Shown here: positions 34,229-43,309 of the stretch, in pieces
Numbering within the stretch: the stretch's first letter is position 1
Layout of the letters: each line of letters opens with the position of its first letter
Assembly: GCF_008107725.1 (NCBI RefSeq)
Contig: NZ_VIRN01000064.1
Span: 124,001-188,000, forward strand
Source of the DNA: Marinobacter sp. BW6
GTDB taxonomy: Bacteria; Pseudomonadota; Gammaproteobacteria; Pseudomonadales; Oleiphilaceae
Length of the DNA: 64,000 nucleotides
Direction of reading: 5' to 3'
The notes under the pieces: model-generated
Databases searched by the model: none
What the model saw: only the letters and a program-made list of their open reading frames with translations
Told to the model about the DNA's origin: nothing
Made by a program: the position numbers and the translations under genes

Positions 34229-35551
34229 ATGAATGCCGTTGTTGCCGCGGTCGCGATCATGCTCGTCCTGAGTTTGTGCCGCATCCACGTTGTTGTAGCC
34301 CTCATCATCGGTGCCGTATCTGGCGGCCTGATTGCAGGAATGTCCCTGGAAGCCACCATCGAAGCCTTCAATAGCGGTCTTGGCGGCGGTGCCACCGTGG
34401 CGCTGTCCTATGCCACCCTCGGTGCTTTCGCGGTTGCCATCGGCAAATCCGGCCTCGCCCACGCCCTTGCCGACAGGGCCCTGGCCCTGGTCGGACGCCA
34501 GGAGGAAGGCGCCGCAGTAAATGGCATCCGTTTCCTGATCATCGGCCTGCTGCTTGCCATTGCCATTTCATCCCAGAACATCCTGCCGATCCACATTGCC
34601 TTCATACCCCTGGTAGTACCGCCGCTGCTGTACGTGATGGCAAAACTGAACATGGACCGCCGCCTGGTAGCCTGCGTGCTGACCTTCGGCCTGATTACAC
34701 CCTACATGTTTTTGCCCGTCGGCTTTGGCGGCATCTACCTGAACGAAATTCTGATCGCCAAGATCAACGCCAACGGCGTCGACGCCTCCGGCCTGAGCGT
34801 TATGAAAGCCATGGCGCTGCCGGCACTGGGTATGCTTTGCGGCTTGCTGATTGCGGTCTTTTTCAGCTACCGCAGTGATCGCACCTATAACCTGGAAACC
34901 ATCACCAAGGCCGAACGGGTAGACACCAGCTACAGCCCGCGCACCCTGGTGATGGCCCTGTTGGCCATCGTCACCGCCTTCGTGGTGCAGCTCTGGCTGG
35001 GCTCCATGATCCTGGGCGCCCTCGCAGGTTTCGTGCTCTTTAACCTGTCCGGTGTGGTGCGCTGGAAAGAAGCCGACGATCTGTTCACCGAAGGCATGAA
35101 GATGCTGGCCATGATCGGCTTTATCATGATCGCCGCCTCCGGCTTTGCCGAAGTGATGCGGGAAACCGGAGAAATCGCCAGCCTGGTGGACAGCTCCGTG
35201 GGCGTGATCGGCGAGAACAAGGCCATGGCCGCGCTATTGATGCTGGTGGTTGGCCTGCTGATCACCATGGGTATCGGCTCGTCGTTCTCCACCATCCCCA
35301 TCATCGCCGCCCTGTACGTGCCCCTGGCCCTGCAACTGGGCTTCAGCCCGCTGGCAATCGTCGCACTGGTCGGCACCGCCGGCGCACTGGGCGATGCCGG
35401 TTCCCCGGCCTCCGACTCCACCCTCGGCCCCACCGCCGGCCTGAACGCCGACGGCCAGCACAACCACATCTGGGATACCGTGGTGCCGACGTTCCTGCAC
35501 TACAACTTGCCGTTGCTTGGCTTCGGGTGGTTGGCGGCTATGGTTCTCTGA
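34229..35551 (+). CDS. Na+/H+ antiporter family permease (YuiF/NhaC-like)
   Basis: Membrane protein of 440 aa with 11-12 helices, strongly hydrophobic throughout. The segment [56 protein letters not shown] is typical of the IT-superfamily antiporter-like group (PF03553/PF13726). Substrate is uncertain; some relatives move amino acids or organic acids. The start has cggag upstream. It is monocistronic as far as can be seen. Confidence 0.78.
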   Translation: MNAVVAAVAIMLVLSLCRIHVVVALIIGAVSGGLIAGMSLEATIEAFNSGLGGGATVALSYATLGAFAVAIGKSGLAHALADRALALVGRQEEGAAVNGIRFLIIGLLLAIAISSQNILPIHIAFIPLVVPPLLYVMAKLNMDRRLVACVLTFGLITPYMFLPVGFGGIYLNEILIAKINANGVDASGLSVMKAMALPALGMLCGLLIAVFFSYRSDRTYNLETITKAERVDTSYSPRTLVMALLAIVTAFVVQLWLGSMILGALAGFVLFNLSGVVRWKEADDLFTEGMKMLAMIGFIMIAASGFAEVMRETGEIASLVDSSVGVIGENKAMAALLMLVVGLLITMGIGSSFSTIPIIAALYVPLALQLGFSPLAIVALVGTAGALGDAGSPASDSTLGPTAGLNADGQHNHIWDTVVPTFLHYNLPLLGFGWLAAMVL

Positions 35552-35573
35552 GCTTGGAGTTTGCCGTCCCTTG

Positions 35574-35710
35574 TAGCCTTCGTGTTGAGGGGAATTGCGA
35601 GGGTGTGGGTGTGCTTTTCTGGCGGGGAAAAGATGTCTGAGCGAAGCGAGTTGCTTTTCCCCAGAAGAAAAGCATTCCCATGGCCTCTCACCCCCTCAAC
35701 CAGAAGGCTA
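35574..35710. repeat. 137-bp nested inverted-repeat element (MITE/REP-like)
   Basis: Outer arms are 35574-35592 and 35691-35710 (TAGCCTTC-type start, GTTGAGGGG/CCCCTCAAC core). Inner arms are 35613-35632 and 35653-35673 (GCTTTTCT / AGAAAAGC with GGGGAAAAG / CTTTTCCCC). The centre holds TGAGCGAAGCGAG, itself partly palindromic. No transposase gene is present. It lies between the antiporter and the yheV 3' end. Confidence 0.6.
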
Positions 35711-35721
35711 AGAGTTAACGA

Positions 35722-35979
35722 TCAATCCTCGTCGTCGGCAGCAGACTTGAAGAACACCACCTGCTTGACGGTGTGATCGTCCTCATTCTTGCGCTTGTTC
35801 ACCCGCGTCTCAAGCTCCGGGTTGGACGGCTGTTCGGCGTCAGACACCGCATCGGTAAAGCCGCAGGCCACGCACTCGCGAACCTGGTCATCGTCGTCGG
35901 TGGTGAACATCATGATCTTGTCCATCTCCGCGCAGCGGGGACAGACGGCGCCGGCGATAAAACGTTTTGGACTCGCCAT
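35722..35979 (-). CDS. yheV: YheV family putative zinc ribbon protein
   Basis: Protein of 85 aa with two Cys pairs, CPRC and CVAC, in the layout of a zinc ribbon, and a flexible acidic C-terminus. It belongs to the YheV (TIGR02443) family of unknown function. It follows prlC in the same direction, as in Pseudomonas, with a REP-like pair of hairpins between them. Confidence 0.88.
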   Translation of the reverse strand: MASPKRFIAGAVCPRCAEMDKIMMFTTDDDDQVRECVACGFTDAVSDAEQPSNPELETRVNKRKNEDDHTVKQVVFFKSAADDED

Positions 35980-36010
35980 ATTAGAACTCCCGTAAATTTG
36001 GGCAGCGGTT

Positions 36011-36106
36011 GTCGGGTTACGGCCTTCAGCCTAACCCGACCTACATTGATCAGCTCTGTCTTGCCACCGATATCACGTAGGTCGGATTAGCAAAGCGTAA
36101 TCCGAC
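36011..36106. repeat. Pair of REP-like hairpins
   Basis: The first hairpin is GTCGGGTTA (36011-36019) with TAACCCGAC (36032-36040). The second is GTCGGATTA (36081-36089) with TAATCCGAC (36098-36106). Flanking CCTAC and GTAGG are in inverted orientation, so the two units face each other like a BIME. This GTAGGTCGGATTA family is widespread between gammaproteobacterial genes. Confidence 0.7.
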
Positions 36107-36115
36107 ACCATGGTC

Positions 36116-38161
36116 TCAGGCAGCTTCGTCAGCGATGCCGGTCTGTTTCAGCAACGCATCCACTTGCGGTTCACGACCCCGGAAAGCCTTGAACAGTTCC
36201 ATGGGCTCCTGTGAGCCGCCTTTCTCCAGAATATTATGGAGGAAGGCTTTGCCGGTCTCGGGATCGAAGATGCCTTTTTCCTCGAACAGGGAGAAGGCAT
36301 CGGCCGCCAGAACTTCCGCCCACTTGTAGCTGTAGTAGCCAGCTGCATAGCCACCGGCAAAGATGTGCGAAAAGGAGTTGGGGAAGCGGTTGAATTCCGG
36401 GGCTTCCACCACGGCAATCTCGCTGCGCACCTTGCGATGCATATCCAGCGGGTTGGTGGGCGCTTCCTCGGTGAACTCCGCGTGCAGGCGGAAGTCGAAC
36501 AACGAGAATTCGAGCTGTCGCACCATGCCCATACCGGACTGGAAGTTCTTGGCCGCCAGCAGCTTCTGCAGCAAGTCCTCCGGGAGCGGTTCGCCGGTTT
36601 CGTGATGCGAGGCAATCAGTCCCAGAGACTCCGGATTCCAGCACCAGTTTTCCAGGAACTGACTGGGCAGCTCGACGGCGTCCCAGGCGACACCGTTGAT
36701 ACCCGACACATCCAGCACGTCCACCTGAGTCAGCATGTGATGCAGACCGTGGCCGAATTCGTGGAACAGAGTGGTGACCTCATCGTGGGTCAGCAGTGAC
36801 GGCTTGCCGTTTACCGGCGGTGTGAAGTTACAGGTCAGGAAGGCCACCGGCAGCTGGAGCTGGCCACGAAGGTTGCGCCAGCGCACCCTGCAATCGGCCA
36901 TCCAGGCACCGCCACGTTTGCCCTGGCGGGCGAACAGGTCCAGATAGAACCAGGCCAGGGGCTCGCCGTTACGGCTGATGCAGTAGGCGGTGGCATCTTC
37001 GTGCCAGGTTTCCACTTCCGGCTTCGCTTCAATCTGTACGTCGAACAGCTTCTCTGCCACCCGGAAGAGTCCTGGCACCACCTTGTTCACCGGGAACCAG
37101 GGACGCAGGGTTTCCGGGGAGATGTCGTAGCGCTTCTGGCGAAGCTTCTCGCTGTAATAGCCGATATCCCAGGCCTGCAACTCCTCGGCCCCATATTCAT
37201 CTTTCGCGAACGCCTTGAGCTCGGCAAACTCCTTCTCCGCCTGGGGTTTGGACTTGGCTGCCAGCTGGTTCAGGAAGTCGAGCACCTCGTCGCTGCTGCG
37301 AGCCATCTTGGTGGCTAGCGAGCGCTCGGCGTAGTTGTCAAAACCCAGCAGCTTGGCCTGGGCGTGGCGGCGCTTGAGGATCTCTGCCATCACCGGGGTG
37401 TTGTCCCATTGGCCTGCATCCGGGCCCTGGTCGGAGGCGCGGGTAACAAAGGCCTCGTAGACTTCCCGGCGCAAATCCCGGTTGTCACAGTAGGTCATGA
37501 CCGGGAAGAAGCTGGGGAAATCCAGGGTGATGACATAGCCGTCCAGTTCCTTCTGGCGGGCGGCCTGTTTGGCGCTCTCAATAGCGGTCTCGGGGACGCC
37601 GGCGAGTTCATTCACGTCGGTGATGTGCTTGTACCAATGCTGGGTTGCATCCAGCACGTTGTCGCTGAACTTGTTGGACAGCTCAGACAGCTCCCGGGAC
37701 AACTCGGCGTATTGCTTTTTCTTGTCTTCCGGCAGGTCGACACCACCCAGATGGAAATCCCGGAGGGTGTTCTCCACAGACTTGCGCTGGGCTTCGTTCA
37801 GGTTCTTGAAATCTTCTCGCTCGGCCAGCTTTTTGTAGGCGTCGCACAGAGCGGCGTTCTGACTCACCTGGGTGCTGTACTCGGTGAGCTTCTCCAGGCA
37901 GTTCTTGTAAACCTTGCGCAGCTCGTCGTTGTTCATCACGCCGTTCAGGTGCGAAATCACCGACCAGGCGTTGCTCAGCTTGTCATCCAGCGCCTGCATC
38001 GGCTGCGCCAGAGTTTCCCACGTGGGATCGTCCTGGTCTGCGATTTGGCTGATTTTCATCCGGTTTTCACTGAGAATCTGGTCAATTGCCGTTTCCATGT
38101 GTTCGGTGCGCACATGGTCAAATTTCGGCAACAGGTCGTCAGTCAGTAACGGGTTATTCAT
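36116..38161 (-). CDS. prlC: Oligopeptidase A
   Basis: M3-family zinc metallopeptidase of 681 aa. The catalytic HEFGH motif (TLFHEFGHGLHH) is intact, with the downstream Glu ligand in a helix after LPSQFLENW. It degrades short peptides, including cleaved signal peptides, in the cytoplasm. Length fits the family (about 680). Leftward; followed by yheV. Confidence 0.95.
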   Translation of the reverse strand: MNNPLLTDDLLPKFDHVRTEHMETAIDQILSENRMKISQIADQDDPTWETLAQPMQALDDKLSNAWSVISHLNGVMNNDELRKVYKNCLEKLTEYSTQVSQNAALCDAYKKLAEREDFKNLNEAQRKSVENTLRDFHLGGVDLPEDKKKQYAELSRELSELSNKFSDNVLDATQHWYKHITDVNELAGVPETAIESAKQAARQKELDGYVITLDFPSFFPVMTYCDNRDLRREVYEAFVTRASDQGPDAGQWDNTPVMAEILKRRHAQAKLLGFDNYAERSLATKMARSSDEVLDFLNQLAAKSKPQAEKEFAELKAFAKDEYGAEELQAWDIGYYSEKLRQKRYDISPETLRPWFPVNKVVPGLFRVAEKLFDVQIEAKPEVETWHEDATAYCISRNGEPLAWFYLDLFARQGKRGGAWMADCRVRWRNLRGQLQLPVAFLTCNFTPPVNGKPSLLTHDEVTTLFHEFGHGLHHMLTQVDVLDVSGINGVAWDAVELPSQFLENWCWNPESLGLIASHHETGEPLPEDLLQKLLAAKNFQSGMGMVRQLEFSLFDFRLHAEFTEEAPTNPLDMHRKVRSEIAVVEAPEFNRFPNSFSHIFAGGYAAGYYSYKWAEVLAADAFSLFEEKGIFDPETGKAFLHNILEKGGSQEPMELFKAFRGREPQVDALLKQTGIADEAA

Positions 38162-38216
38162 AAGTCCCCTTCTCAGCTAGTAAGATCTCAGGTAGTTTCA
38201 GGCGACTCCAACGTTG

Positions 38217-38336
38217 GGGGAGTATCCGGGGGAAGCCTTTCCGAAACTGTGCGGAGCCATGGATGGCGGAGCTCAAGCGTCACATGGACGTGCCGCAAGA
38301 AGCGTGTTTCGGAAAGGCTTCCCCCGGATGCTCCAT
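38217..38336. repeat. Inverted-repeat element with perfect 24-bp arms
   Basis: Perfect complementary arms lie at 38224-38247 and 38306-38329 and begin ATCCGGGGGAAGCC. Between them are 58 bases with CCATGGATGG and GTCACATGGAC sub-palindromes. It sits between the prlC start and the gamma-carbonic anhydrase gene. It contains no gene and no transposase. Confidence 0.65.
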
Positions 38337-38372
38337 ACTCCAGAGCAGAAAACGCCTCAAAGGTACTATGTA

Positions 38373-38909
38373 ATGACGAATATACGTTCACACAAGGGTA
38401 TCACGCCACATTTTGGGGAACGGGCATGGGTCGATCCAAGTGCCGTGGTGATTGGCGATGTGGAAACCGGCGACGACGTTTCCATCTGGCCGATGACCGT
38501 CGTTCGTGGCGATATGCACAAAATCCGGATTGGGCATCGATGCAGTATCCAGGATGGGTCGGTTCTGCACATCACCCACGCCAGTGACTACAACCCCGGC
38601 GGTTATCCGCTCACGCTTGGCGATGATGTAACGGTGGGCCACAAGGCGCTGCTGCATGGCTGCACCATTGGCAGCCGCGTTCTGGTTGGCATGGGCTGCA
38701 TCATTATGGATGGCGCCGTGGTGGAGGACGAGGTGATTGTTGCCGCGGGCTGTCTGGTGCCACCGGGCAAAACCCTGGAATCCGGGCACCTGTATGTGGG
38801 ATCACCCTGCAAAAAAGCCCGGGCGCTGACCGAGAAGGAGCGGGGTTTTTTCAAATACACCGCCGCCAACTACGTCCGGCTAAAGGATGACTACCTTAAC
38901 GATCAGTAA
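38373..38909 (+). CDS. Gamma-carbonic anhydrase family protein (YrdA-like)
   Basis: Left-handed beta-helix protein of 178 aa with hexapeptide repeats (DDVSIWPMTVVRGDMHKIRIG, IQDGSVLH, DVTVGHKALLHGCTIGSRVLVGMGCIIMDGAVVEDEVIVAAGCLV). The family is zinc-binding; the metal His residues of gamma-carbonic anhydrases correspond to HITH and GHKALLHGC. The ATG at 38373 has an aaaggt ribosome site; a much longer frame reads into the upstream repeat element. Confidence 0.9.
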   Translation: MTNIRSHKGITPHFGERAWVDPSAVVIGDVETGDDVSIWPMTVVRGDMHKIRIGHRCSIQDGSVLHITHASDYNPGGYPLTLGDDVTVGHKALLHGCTIGSRVLVGMGCIIMDGAVVEDEVIVAAGCLVPPGKTLESGHLYVGSPCKKARALTEKERGFFKYTAANYVRLKDDYLNDQ

Positions 38910-38974
38910 ACCAGTGGTCTGAAGGCAAGGCCGTAGCCGTATGTTTCGGGGTATCCTGCATCCCGGAGATCCTT

Positions 38975-39220
38975 GTGGACACATCGGACGAACCGTTTGA
39001 TCGAGCAATGCTGTACCTGCGTGCTGCAGGCCACGATACCGGCCCTGAAACCCGGGCGCGGTTGCACAGCATGTTGCAGGCTCGCGGGGCTGAACAGCCA
39101 GCCCTGGGTGGCGGGCAGTTACTGAAGCAAATACCTGAGTGGTTTGCCCTGCATCGTCCCCGTCAGGGTCGTCATCTGCCACCCATAGCCCGGGCCAGTA
39201 TCGGGTATCCCCGTGAATAA
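38975..39220 (+). CDS. Small protein of unknown function preceding opgH
   Basis: I do not recognise this protein. It is 81 aa, soluble, and starts with GTG at 38975 after a ggaga ribosome site. N-terminal half is a helical pair (FDRAMLYLRAAG, ETRARLHSMLQARG); C-terminus is Arg/Pro rich. The last eight bases overlap the opgH start, which suggests translational coupling. It may substitute for part of the N-terminal cytoplasmic region that OpgH lacks here, but no sequence similarity is evident. Confidence 0.6.
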   Translation: MDTSDEPFDRAMLYLRAAGHDTGPETRARLHSMLQARGAEQPALGGGQLLKQIPEWFALHRPRQGRHLPPIARASIGYPRE

Positions 39221-41324
39221 TACTGGGTCCTGGCGCCCGGTGGCTTTCCGGCGACGCTTCCTGCTGGTCGTACTTGTGACCGCTCAGACCCTGTCCGGGG
39301 TGTTTCTGTTTGCCCAGACTGTGCCCGATCATGCCGGTTCCGGACTTACCGCCGCATTGCTAGCGGTATTCGGGGTACTGTTTGCCTGGATTGGCGTGGG
39401 TTTCTGGACGGCGGTTTTCGGATTCATTGCCCTTCGTTTCGGTGGCGACCCCTGGAGCCTTTCCAGCCGTGCAGGGCCCAGTAGGCCCGCGGAGTCGATC
39501 TCTGCCCCGACCGCTGTCGTGATGCCCATCTGCCATGAACCGGTGCAGCATACCCTCAGTGGTTTGAAAGCGATCATCCGTGACCTTGAGCAGCAGGGGC
39601 AGTCGGGGTTCGTGGATTTTTACGTGCTCTCGGACAGCCGGGACCCGGACATCTGGCTCGAGGAGCAGGCGACCTGCGAGCAAATACGCCAGGAATTGGG
39701 CCCCCACCAGCAATTGTTCTACCGGCGTCGCAACATCAACTTGAACTACAAAAGCGGCAATATCGCCGATTTCCTGCGTCGATGGGGGCGCCGCTACGGC
39801 TATATGGTGGTTCTGGATGCCGACAGTCTGCTCAGTGCCAACTGCATTACCCGGCTGATACAGCTCATGGAAGCCCGGCCCGAGGCGGGGATCATCCAGA
39901 CCACACCCCGCCTGGCCCGGGCAGAAACCCGGTTTGCCCGTCTGCAACAATTTGCCAACCGCTGTTATGGCAGACTCTACAGTGCCGGATTGGCAGCCAT
40001 ACAATTGGGCGAGGCCACTTACTGGGGCCATAACGCGATCATCAGGGTCGCCCCGTTCATGGCCCACTGTGGCCTGCGCAAGCTTCGGGGACCGGGTCTG
40101 TTCCGTGGCTCGGTGCTCAGCCATGACTTCATCGAGGCTGCACTGATGGGCCGGGCAGGCTACGAAGTATGGATGGAACCGGCGATCGCCGGCAGTTTCG
40201 AGGAATCACCGCCGACACTCGAAGACGACCTGATCCGCGACCGGCGCTGGTGTCGGGGCAATCTCCAGCACCTGTGGCTACTGGCAACTCTAGGGAGGAT
40301 CCGATTGGCCCACCGGATGGCCCTGCTGACCGGCATTCTCTCCTATCTGGCTTCTCCACTCTGGCTGATTTTCATGGGCTTATCCGGCTACGTGGCGTTG
40401 GCAGGCCCGACGCCCGAGCCTGCGCTACCCGGCGTAATGGCCACAACGGAAACCGGCTCAGGCACAGGTGCCCTGCTGGCTGCGGTAACCGCACTGCTAC
40501 TCTTTGGCCCCCGGCTTCTTGCCGTGACGGATCACGGGCTGGCCCGACGAACCGCCAGGTTTGGAGGCCCGTTCAGGCTCTATGGCAGCACTCTCGTCGA
40601 AACACTGGCGGCGCTGGCGCTCGCTCCGATCCGGATGCTGGTTCATACCCTCCATGTGGTCCGGGCTCTGCTGAATCTCAAAGTGGGCTGGCAGGGGCAG
40701 AACCGGTCCGGCGGTCTCACTCCGGGGCTCAGCTTCCAGCACTTTGGCCCGCTTATGTTGTCATCAGCCACAGCCCTTGCTCTGATTCACTGGCACGCGC
40801 CAACTCTGACGCCCTGGGCCCTGCCGGTAATGGCACCGGTGTTGCTGGCGCCGGCTCTGGCCTTCTGGCTGGCCCAAAAGCCCGGCACAGATACCTGGCT
40901 GAAAGTGCCCGAGGATGGTCATATCGCGAGAGTGATTGAACTGGCCAGCGCCACACCCCAACTTCGCCATGACCCGGGTCGGTTGAGCTGGTTCGAACAG
41001 ATGGTTCTGTCGCCAGTCTTTGCCCGGGCTTCCCGATCTGGTGCTCAGCCGGCCACCGGTAGAAAAGCACGGGCGCTGGAACGCCTGGTCGATCGCTGTG
41101 CCACAGAAGGCAAACAGGCCCTGACTCACCGGGAACTCAGCCTGATCTGCAATCATCCGGAGGCCCTGGAAGCTCTGCATTGGCGGGCCTGGCATGCCGC
41201 TCCAGAATCGCCCTGGCGGGCCGTGCTGGGTCGCATGGCGCAATCGGTTGAAAGTGCTTTCCCGGCAGCGGTGTCCTTGCCCCGTCGCCGAGAAGAACTG
41301 GCATGGGTGGAGGTAGCATCTTGA
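39213..41324 (+). CDS. opgH: Glucan glucosyltransferase OpgH (MdoH), N-terminally short
   Basis: Membrane GT2 enzyme of 703 aa that makes osmoregulated periplasmic beta-glucan backbones. Motifs are MPICHEPV, VLDADSLLS, LSHDFIEAALMGRAG and the RDRRWCRGN processivity motif, and several helices lie before and after the catalytic domain. It lacks about 140 N-terminal residues present in E. coli OpgH (847 aa), the region reported to bind FtsZ. The start is GTG at 39213. No opgG lies nearby; a sulfatase-fold gene follows and overlaps its stop. Confidence 0.9.
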   Translation: MNNTGSWRPVAFRRRFLLVVLVTAQTLSGVFLFAQTVPDHAGSGLTAALLAVFGVLFAWIGVGFWTAVFGFIALRFGGDPWSLSSRAGPSRPAESISAPTAVVMPICHEPVQHTLSGLKAIIRDLEQQGQSGFVDFYVLSDSRDPDIWLEEQATCEQIRQELGPHQQLFYRRRNINLNYKSGNIADFLRRWGRRYGYMVVLDADSLLSANCITRLIQLMEARPEAGIIQTTPRLARAETRFARLQQFANRCYGRLYSAGLAAIQLGEATYWGHNAIIRVAPFMAHCGLRKLRGPGLFRGSVLSHDFIEAALMGRAGYEVWMEPAIAGSFEESPPTLEDDLIRDRRWCRGNLQHLWLLATLGRIRLAHRMALLTGILSYLASPLWLIFMGLSGYVALAGPTPEPALPGVMATTETGSGTGALLAAVTALLLFGPRLLAVTDHGLARRTARFGGPFRLYGSTLVETLAALALAPIRMLVHTLHVVRALLNLKVGWQGQNRSGGLTPGLSFQHFGPLMLSSATALALIHWHAPTLTPWALPVMAPVLLAPALAFWLAQKPGTDTWLKVPEDGHIARVIELASATPQLRHDPGRLSWFEQMVLSPVFARASRSGAQPATGRKARALERLVDRCATEGKQALTHRELSLICNHPEALEALHWRAWHAAPESPWRAVLGRMAQSVESAFPAAVSLPRRREELAWVEVAS

Positions 41325-42871
41325 TACTGGTATGGCTGCTGCTCCTGAACGGTTTATTCCTGCTGCCCTCCCTGGCATTGCCCGGGGACAATCCCTGGTT
41401 TTCCCTGGAAGCCCTGATCGTCTGGGCCGTCATTTGCGGGCTCAAAGTGCCTGAAAAGAGGTATCGTCTCGCTCAGATGCTTGCTTTCCTGTATGGGCTT
41501 CTGGTGCTTCTTGTTCTGGCAGATGCCCTGGTTCGGGAAAGTCTTGGCCGCGGGCTGAACCTGTATCTGGAGCTTGGCCTGCTGGACGCGGCCTGGAACC
41601 TGCTGGATTCCAATCTGGGAGGCGTTCTGGCGTTGGCGGCTCTCCTCGCGCTGGCTGCAACAGTTGCCGGGATAGGCTGGATGTTTCTATATGGACTGGA
41701 ACGGCTGGCGCATCATTCTCCGGCTCGCCTGGGGAAACCCCTCTGGCTGATGTCCGGACTGTTCCTGGCCGGAGCCGTGACCCCGTGGATCGGTAGCCCG
41801 GCGCTGGCCTTTGTTGCCAATCAGGCCTCCCTGATCACTCACACTCACCAGACAACCCAGAGCTTTGCAGAAAAGCTGAGCGCTCGACCGGGACGGAAAA
41901 ACCAGCCGACGCCGTTGCCGGGACTGGCGAGAACCGACGTGATTCTGGGGTTTATTGAATCCTACGGCGTCTCCACGGTCACGGACGAGCGCTACCGTTC
42001 CATGGTCAGCCCGGGCCTTGAAGCCATGGGCCGGTCACTCGACGCGGCGGGGCTGACGGTCGCCACCGGCCGGCTGCAGTCGCCGATCCAGGGTGGCCAG
42101 TCCTGGCTGGGCCACCTTTCCGTTCTCAGTGGCCAGTGGATCCACAACCAGCTTGCCTACGAAGCCCTCCTCAGCAGTGGCTACGCCACCCTGGTCGATG
42201 ACTTCCGTAGCACCGGGCACAAGACCGTGGCCGTGATGCCAGCCATCACCCAAGCCTGGCCCGAGGGCCGACTGTTCCGATACGACCGAATCTACGATCA
42301 CGATGATCTGGATTACCAGGGGCCGCCATTTAACTGGGTCACCATGCCCGACCAGTACACCTGGCACCGGTTTCAGGCTATCCGCGAAGCTCATCAGGGG
42401 CCACTGTTCGCCGAACTGGCCTTGATCAGCAGCCACGCACCCTGGGTTCCGATCCTGCCGGTGCTCGATGACTGGCAAAGCATCGGCAACGGAGAGGTGT
42501 TCCGGCGCTGGGAAGGTGCCGGCGAAGCCCCGGTTTCGTTGTGGCGCGATCCGGACCGGGTCCGCCAGCATTACGGGCAGGCAATTGCCTATGCCCTGGA
42601 GGTTGCCGGAGGCTTCGCCGCTCACTATCTGAGACAGCACGCCCTGATGATCATCCTGGGTGACCACCAGCCTGCACCACTGATCACCGGCGAGGATGCC
42701 AGCCGGGATGTGGTGGTTCATGTCATCAGTGCCGACCCATCGCTGGTGGAACCTTTCCTGTCCGGCGAGCTTCCGGGATTCCAACCCGGTATCCGGCCAG
42801 ATCCGGAGACGGCGGGCGCCACCATGAGCCAATTCCGCCCGTTTTTACACCGTCATTTCGGGGAACTCTGA
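41321..42871 (+). CDS. Membrane-bound sulfatase-fold protein linked to OpgH
   Basis: Protein of 516 aa with about five N-terminal helices and a periplasmic alkaline-phosphatase/sulfatase-fold domain. ILGFIESYG (first metal strand), GGQSWLGHLSVLSGQW (likely nucleophile segment) and ILGDHQPAPL (late metal-binding GDH) are visible. The TTG at 41321 is chosen: ggagg lies seven bases upstream and it overlaps the opgH stop. By analogy with OpgB and OpgE, membrane phosphotransferases of this fold, it could add phosphoglycerol or similar groups to the glucan. The exact donor is unknown. Confidence 0.78.
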   Translation: MILVWLLLLNGLFLLPSLALPGDNPWFSLEALIVWAVICGLKVPEKRYRLAQMLAFLYGLLVLLVLADALVRESLGRGLNLYLELGLLDAAWNLLDSNLGGVLALAALLALAATVAGIGWMFLYGLERLAHHSPARLGKPLWLMSGLFLAGAVTPWIGSPALAFVANQASLITHTHQTTQSFAEKLSARPGRKNQPTPLPGLARTDVILGFIESYGVSTVTDERYRSMVSPGLEAMGRSLDAAGLTVATGRLQSPIQGGQSWLGHLSVLSGQWIHNQLAYEALLSSGYATLVDDFRSTGHKTVAVMPAITQAWPEGRLFRYDRIYDHDDLDYQGPPFNWVTMPDQYTWHRFQAIREAHQGPLFAELALISSHAPWVPILPVLDDWQSIGNGEVFRRWEGAGEAPVSLWRDPDRVRQHYGQAIAYALEVAGGFAAHYLRQHALMIILGDHQPAPLITGEDASRDVVVHVISADPSLVEPFLSGELPGFQPGIRPDPETAGATMSQFRPFLHRHFGEL

Positions 42872-42878
42872 AACCCCA

Positions 42879-43196
42879 TCAATCCCCGGCCGTGGCCGTT
42901 TTGTTGGCACCGGCCTTTTCCAGCGCCCTTGCATAATCCGCACTGCGGCGATGCCGGGCAATCAGGTCCAGAATGGTTTCCCCGTCTGGACCGGCAGCAT
43001 TAAGATCCCGACCTTCGGCAACGAAGAATCCGATAAACCGCTCGAAGTCTTCCGCCCGCATAGCCTGATAGGCTTTCAACAGGGCATTGAAATCAGCATT
43101 CTCGGCGGAGTCCCAGGGACGGATATCCAGAAAACTCCTGACCCGCTCATCACTCCATTCTTCGCCAATCACTTTCGGCTTGTCCGGTCCACTCAT
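42879..43196 (-). CDS. PA4642 family protein
   Basis: Soluble protein of 105 aa with the family pattern KPKVIGEEWSDERVRSFLDIRP and an ankyrin-like end (GRDLNAAGPDGETILDLIARH). It belongs to a conserved gammaproteobacterial family of unknown function. It converges on the sulfatase-fold gene. Confidence 0.85.
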   Translation of the reverse strand: MSGPDKPKVIGEEWSDERVRSFLDIRPWDSAENADFNALLKAYQAMRAEDFERFIGFFVAEGRDLNAAGPDGETILDLIARHRRSADYARALEKAGANKTATAGD

Positions 43197-43309
43197 GGTT
43201 GCACTCTCGCTTCGCTGTGCCAGTCAATTATAGGGCGCACAGTATAAAGCCCTGATAGCATGACAGTTATATGGATTACGAATGAGAATCTGCGCGCCGG
43301 ATATAAGGC

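Noticed and set aside
35500..36120. A mobile element with transposase associated with the repeats near yheV
   Set aside because: The repeats have no transposase or integrase frame nearby; only non-coding hairpins are visible.
38214..38372. A 53-codon N-terminal extension of the gamma-carbonic anhydrase
   Set aside because: It would translate the inverted-repeat element; the ATG at 38373 has a ribosome site and begins the beta-helix sequence.
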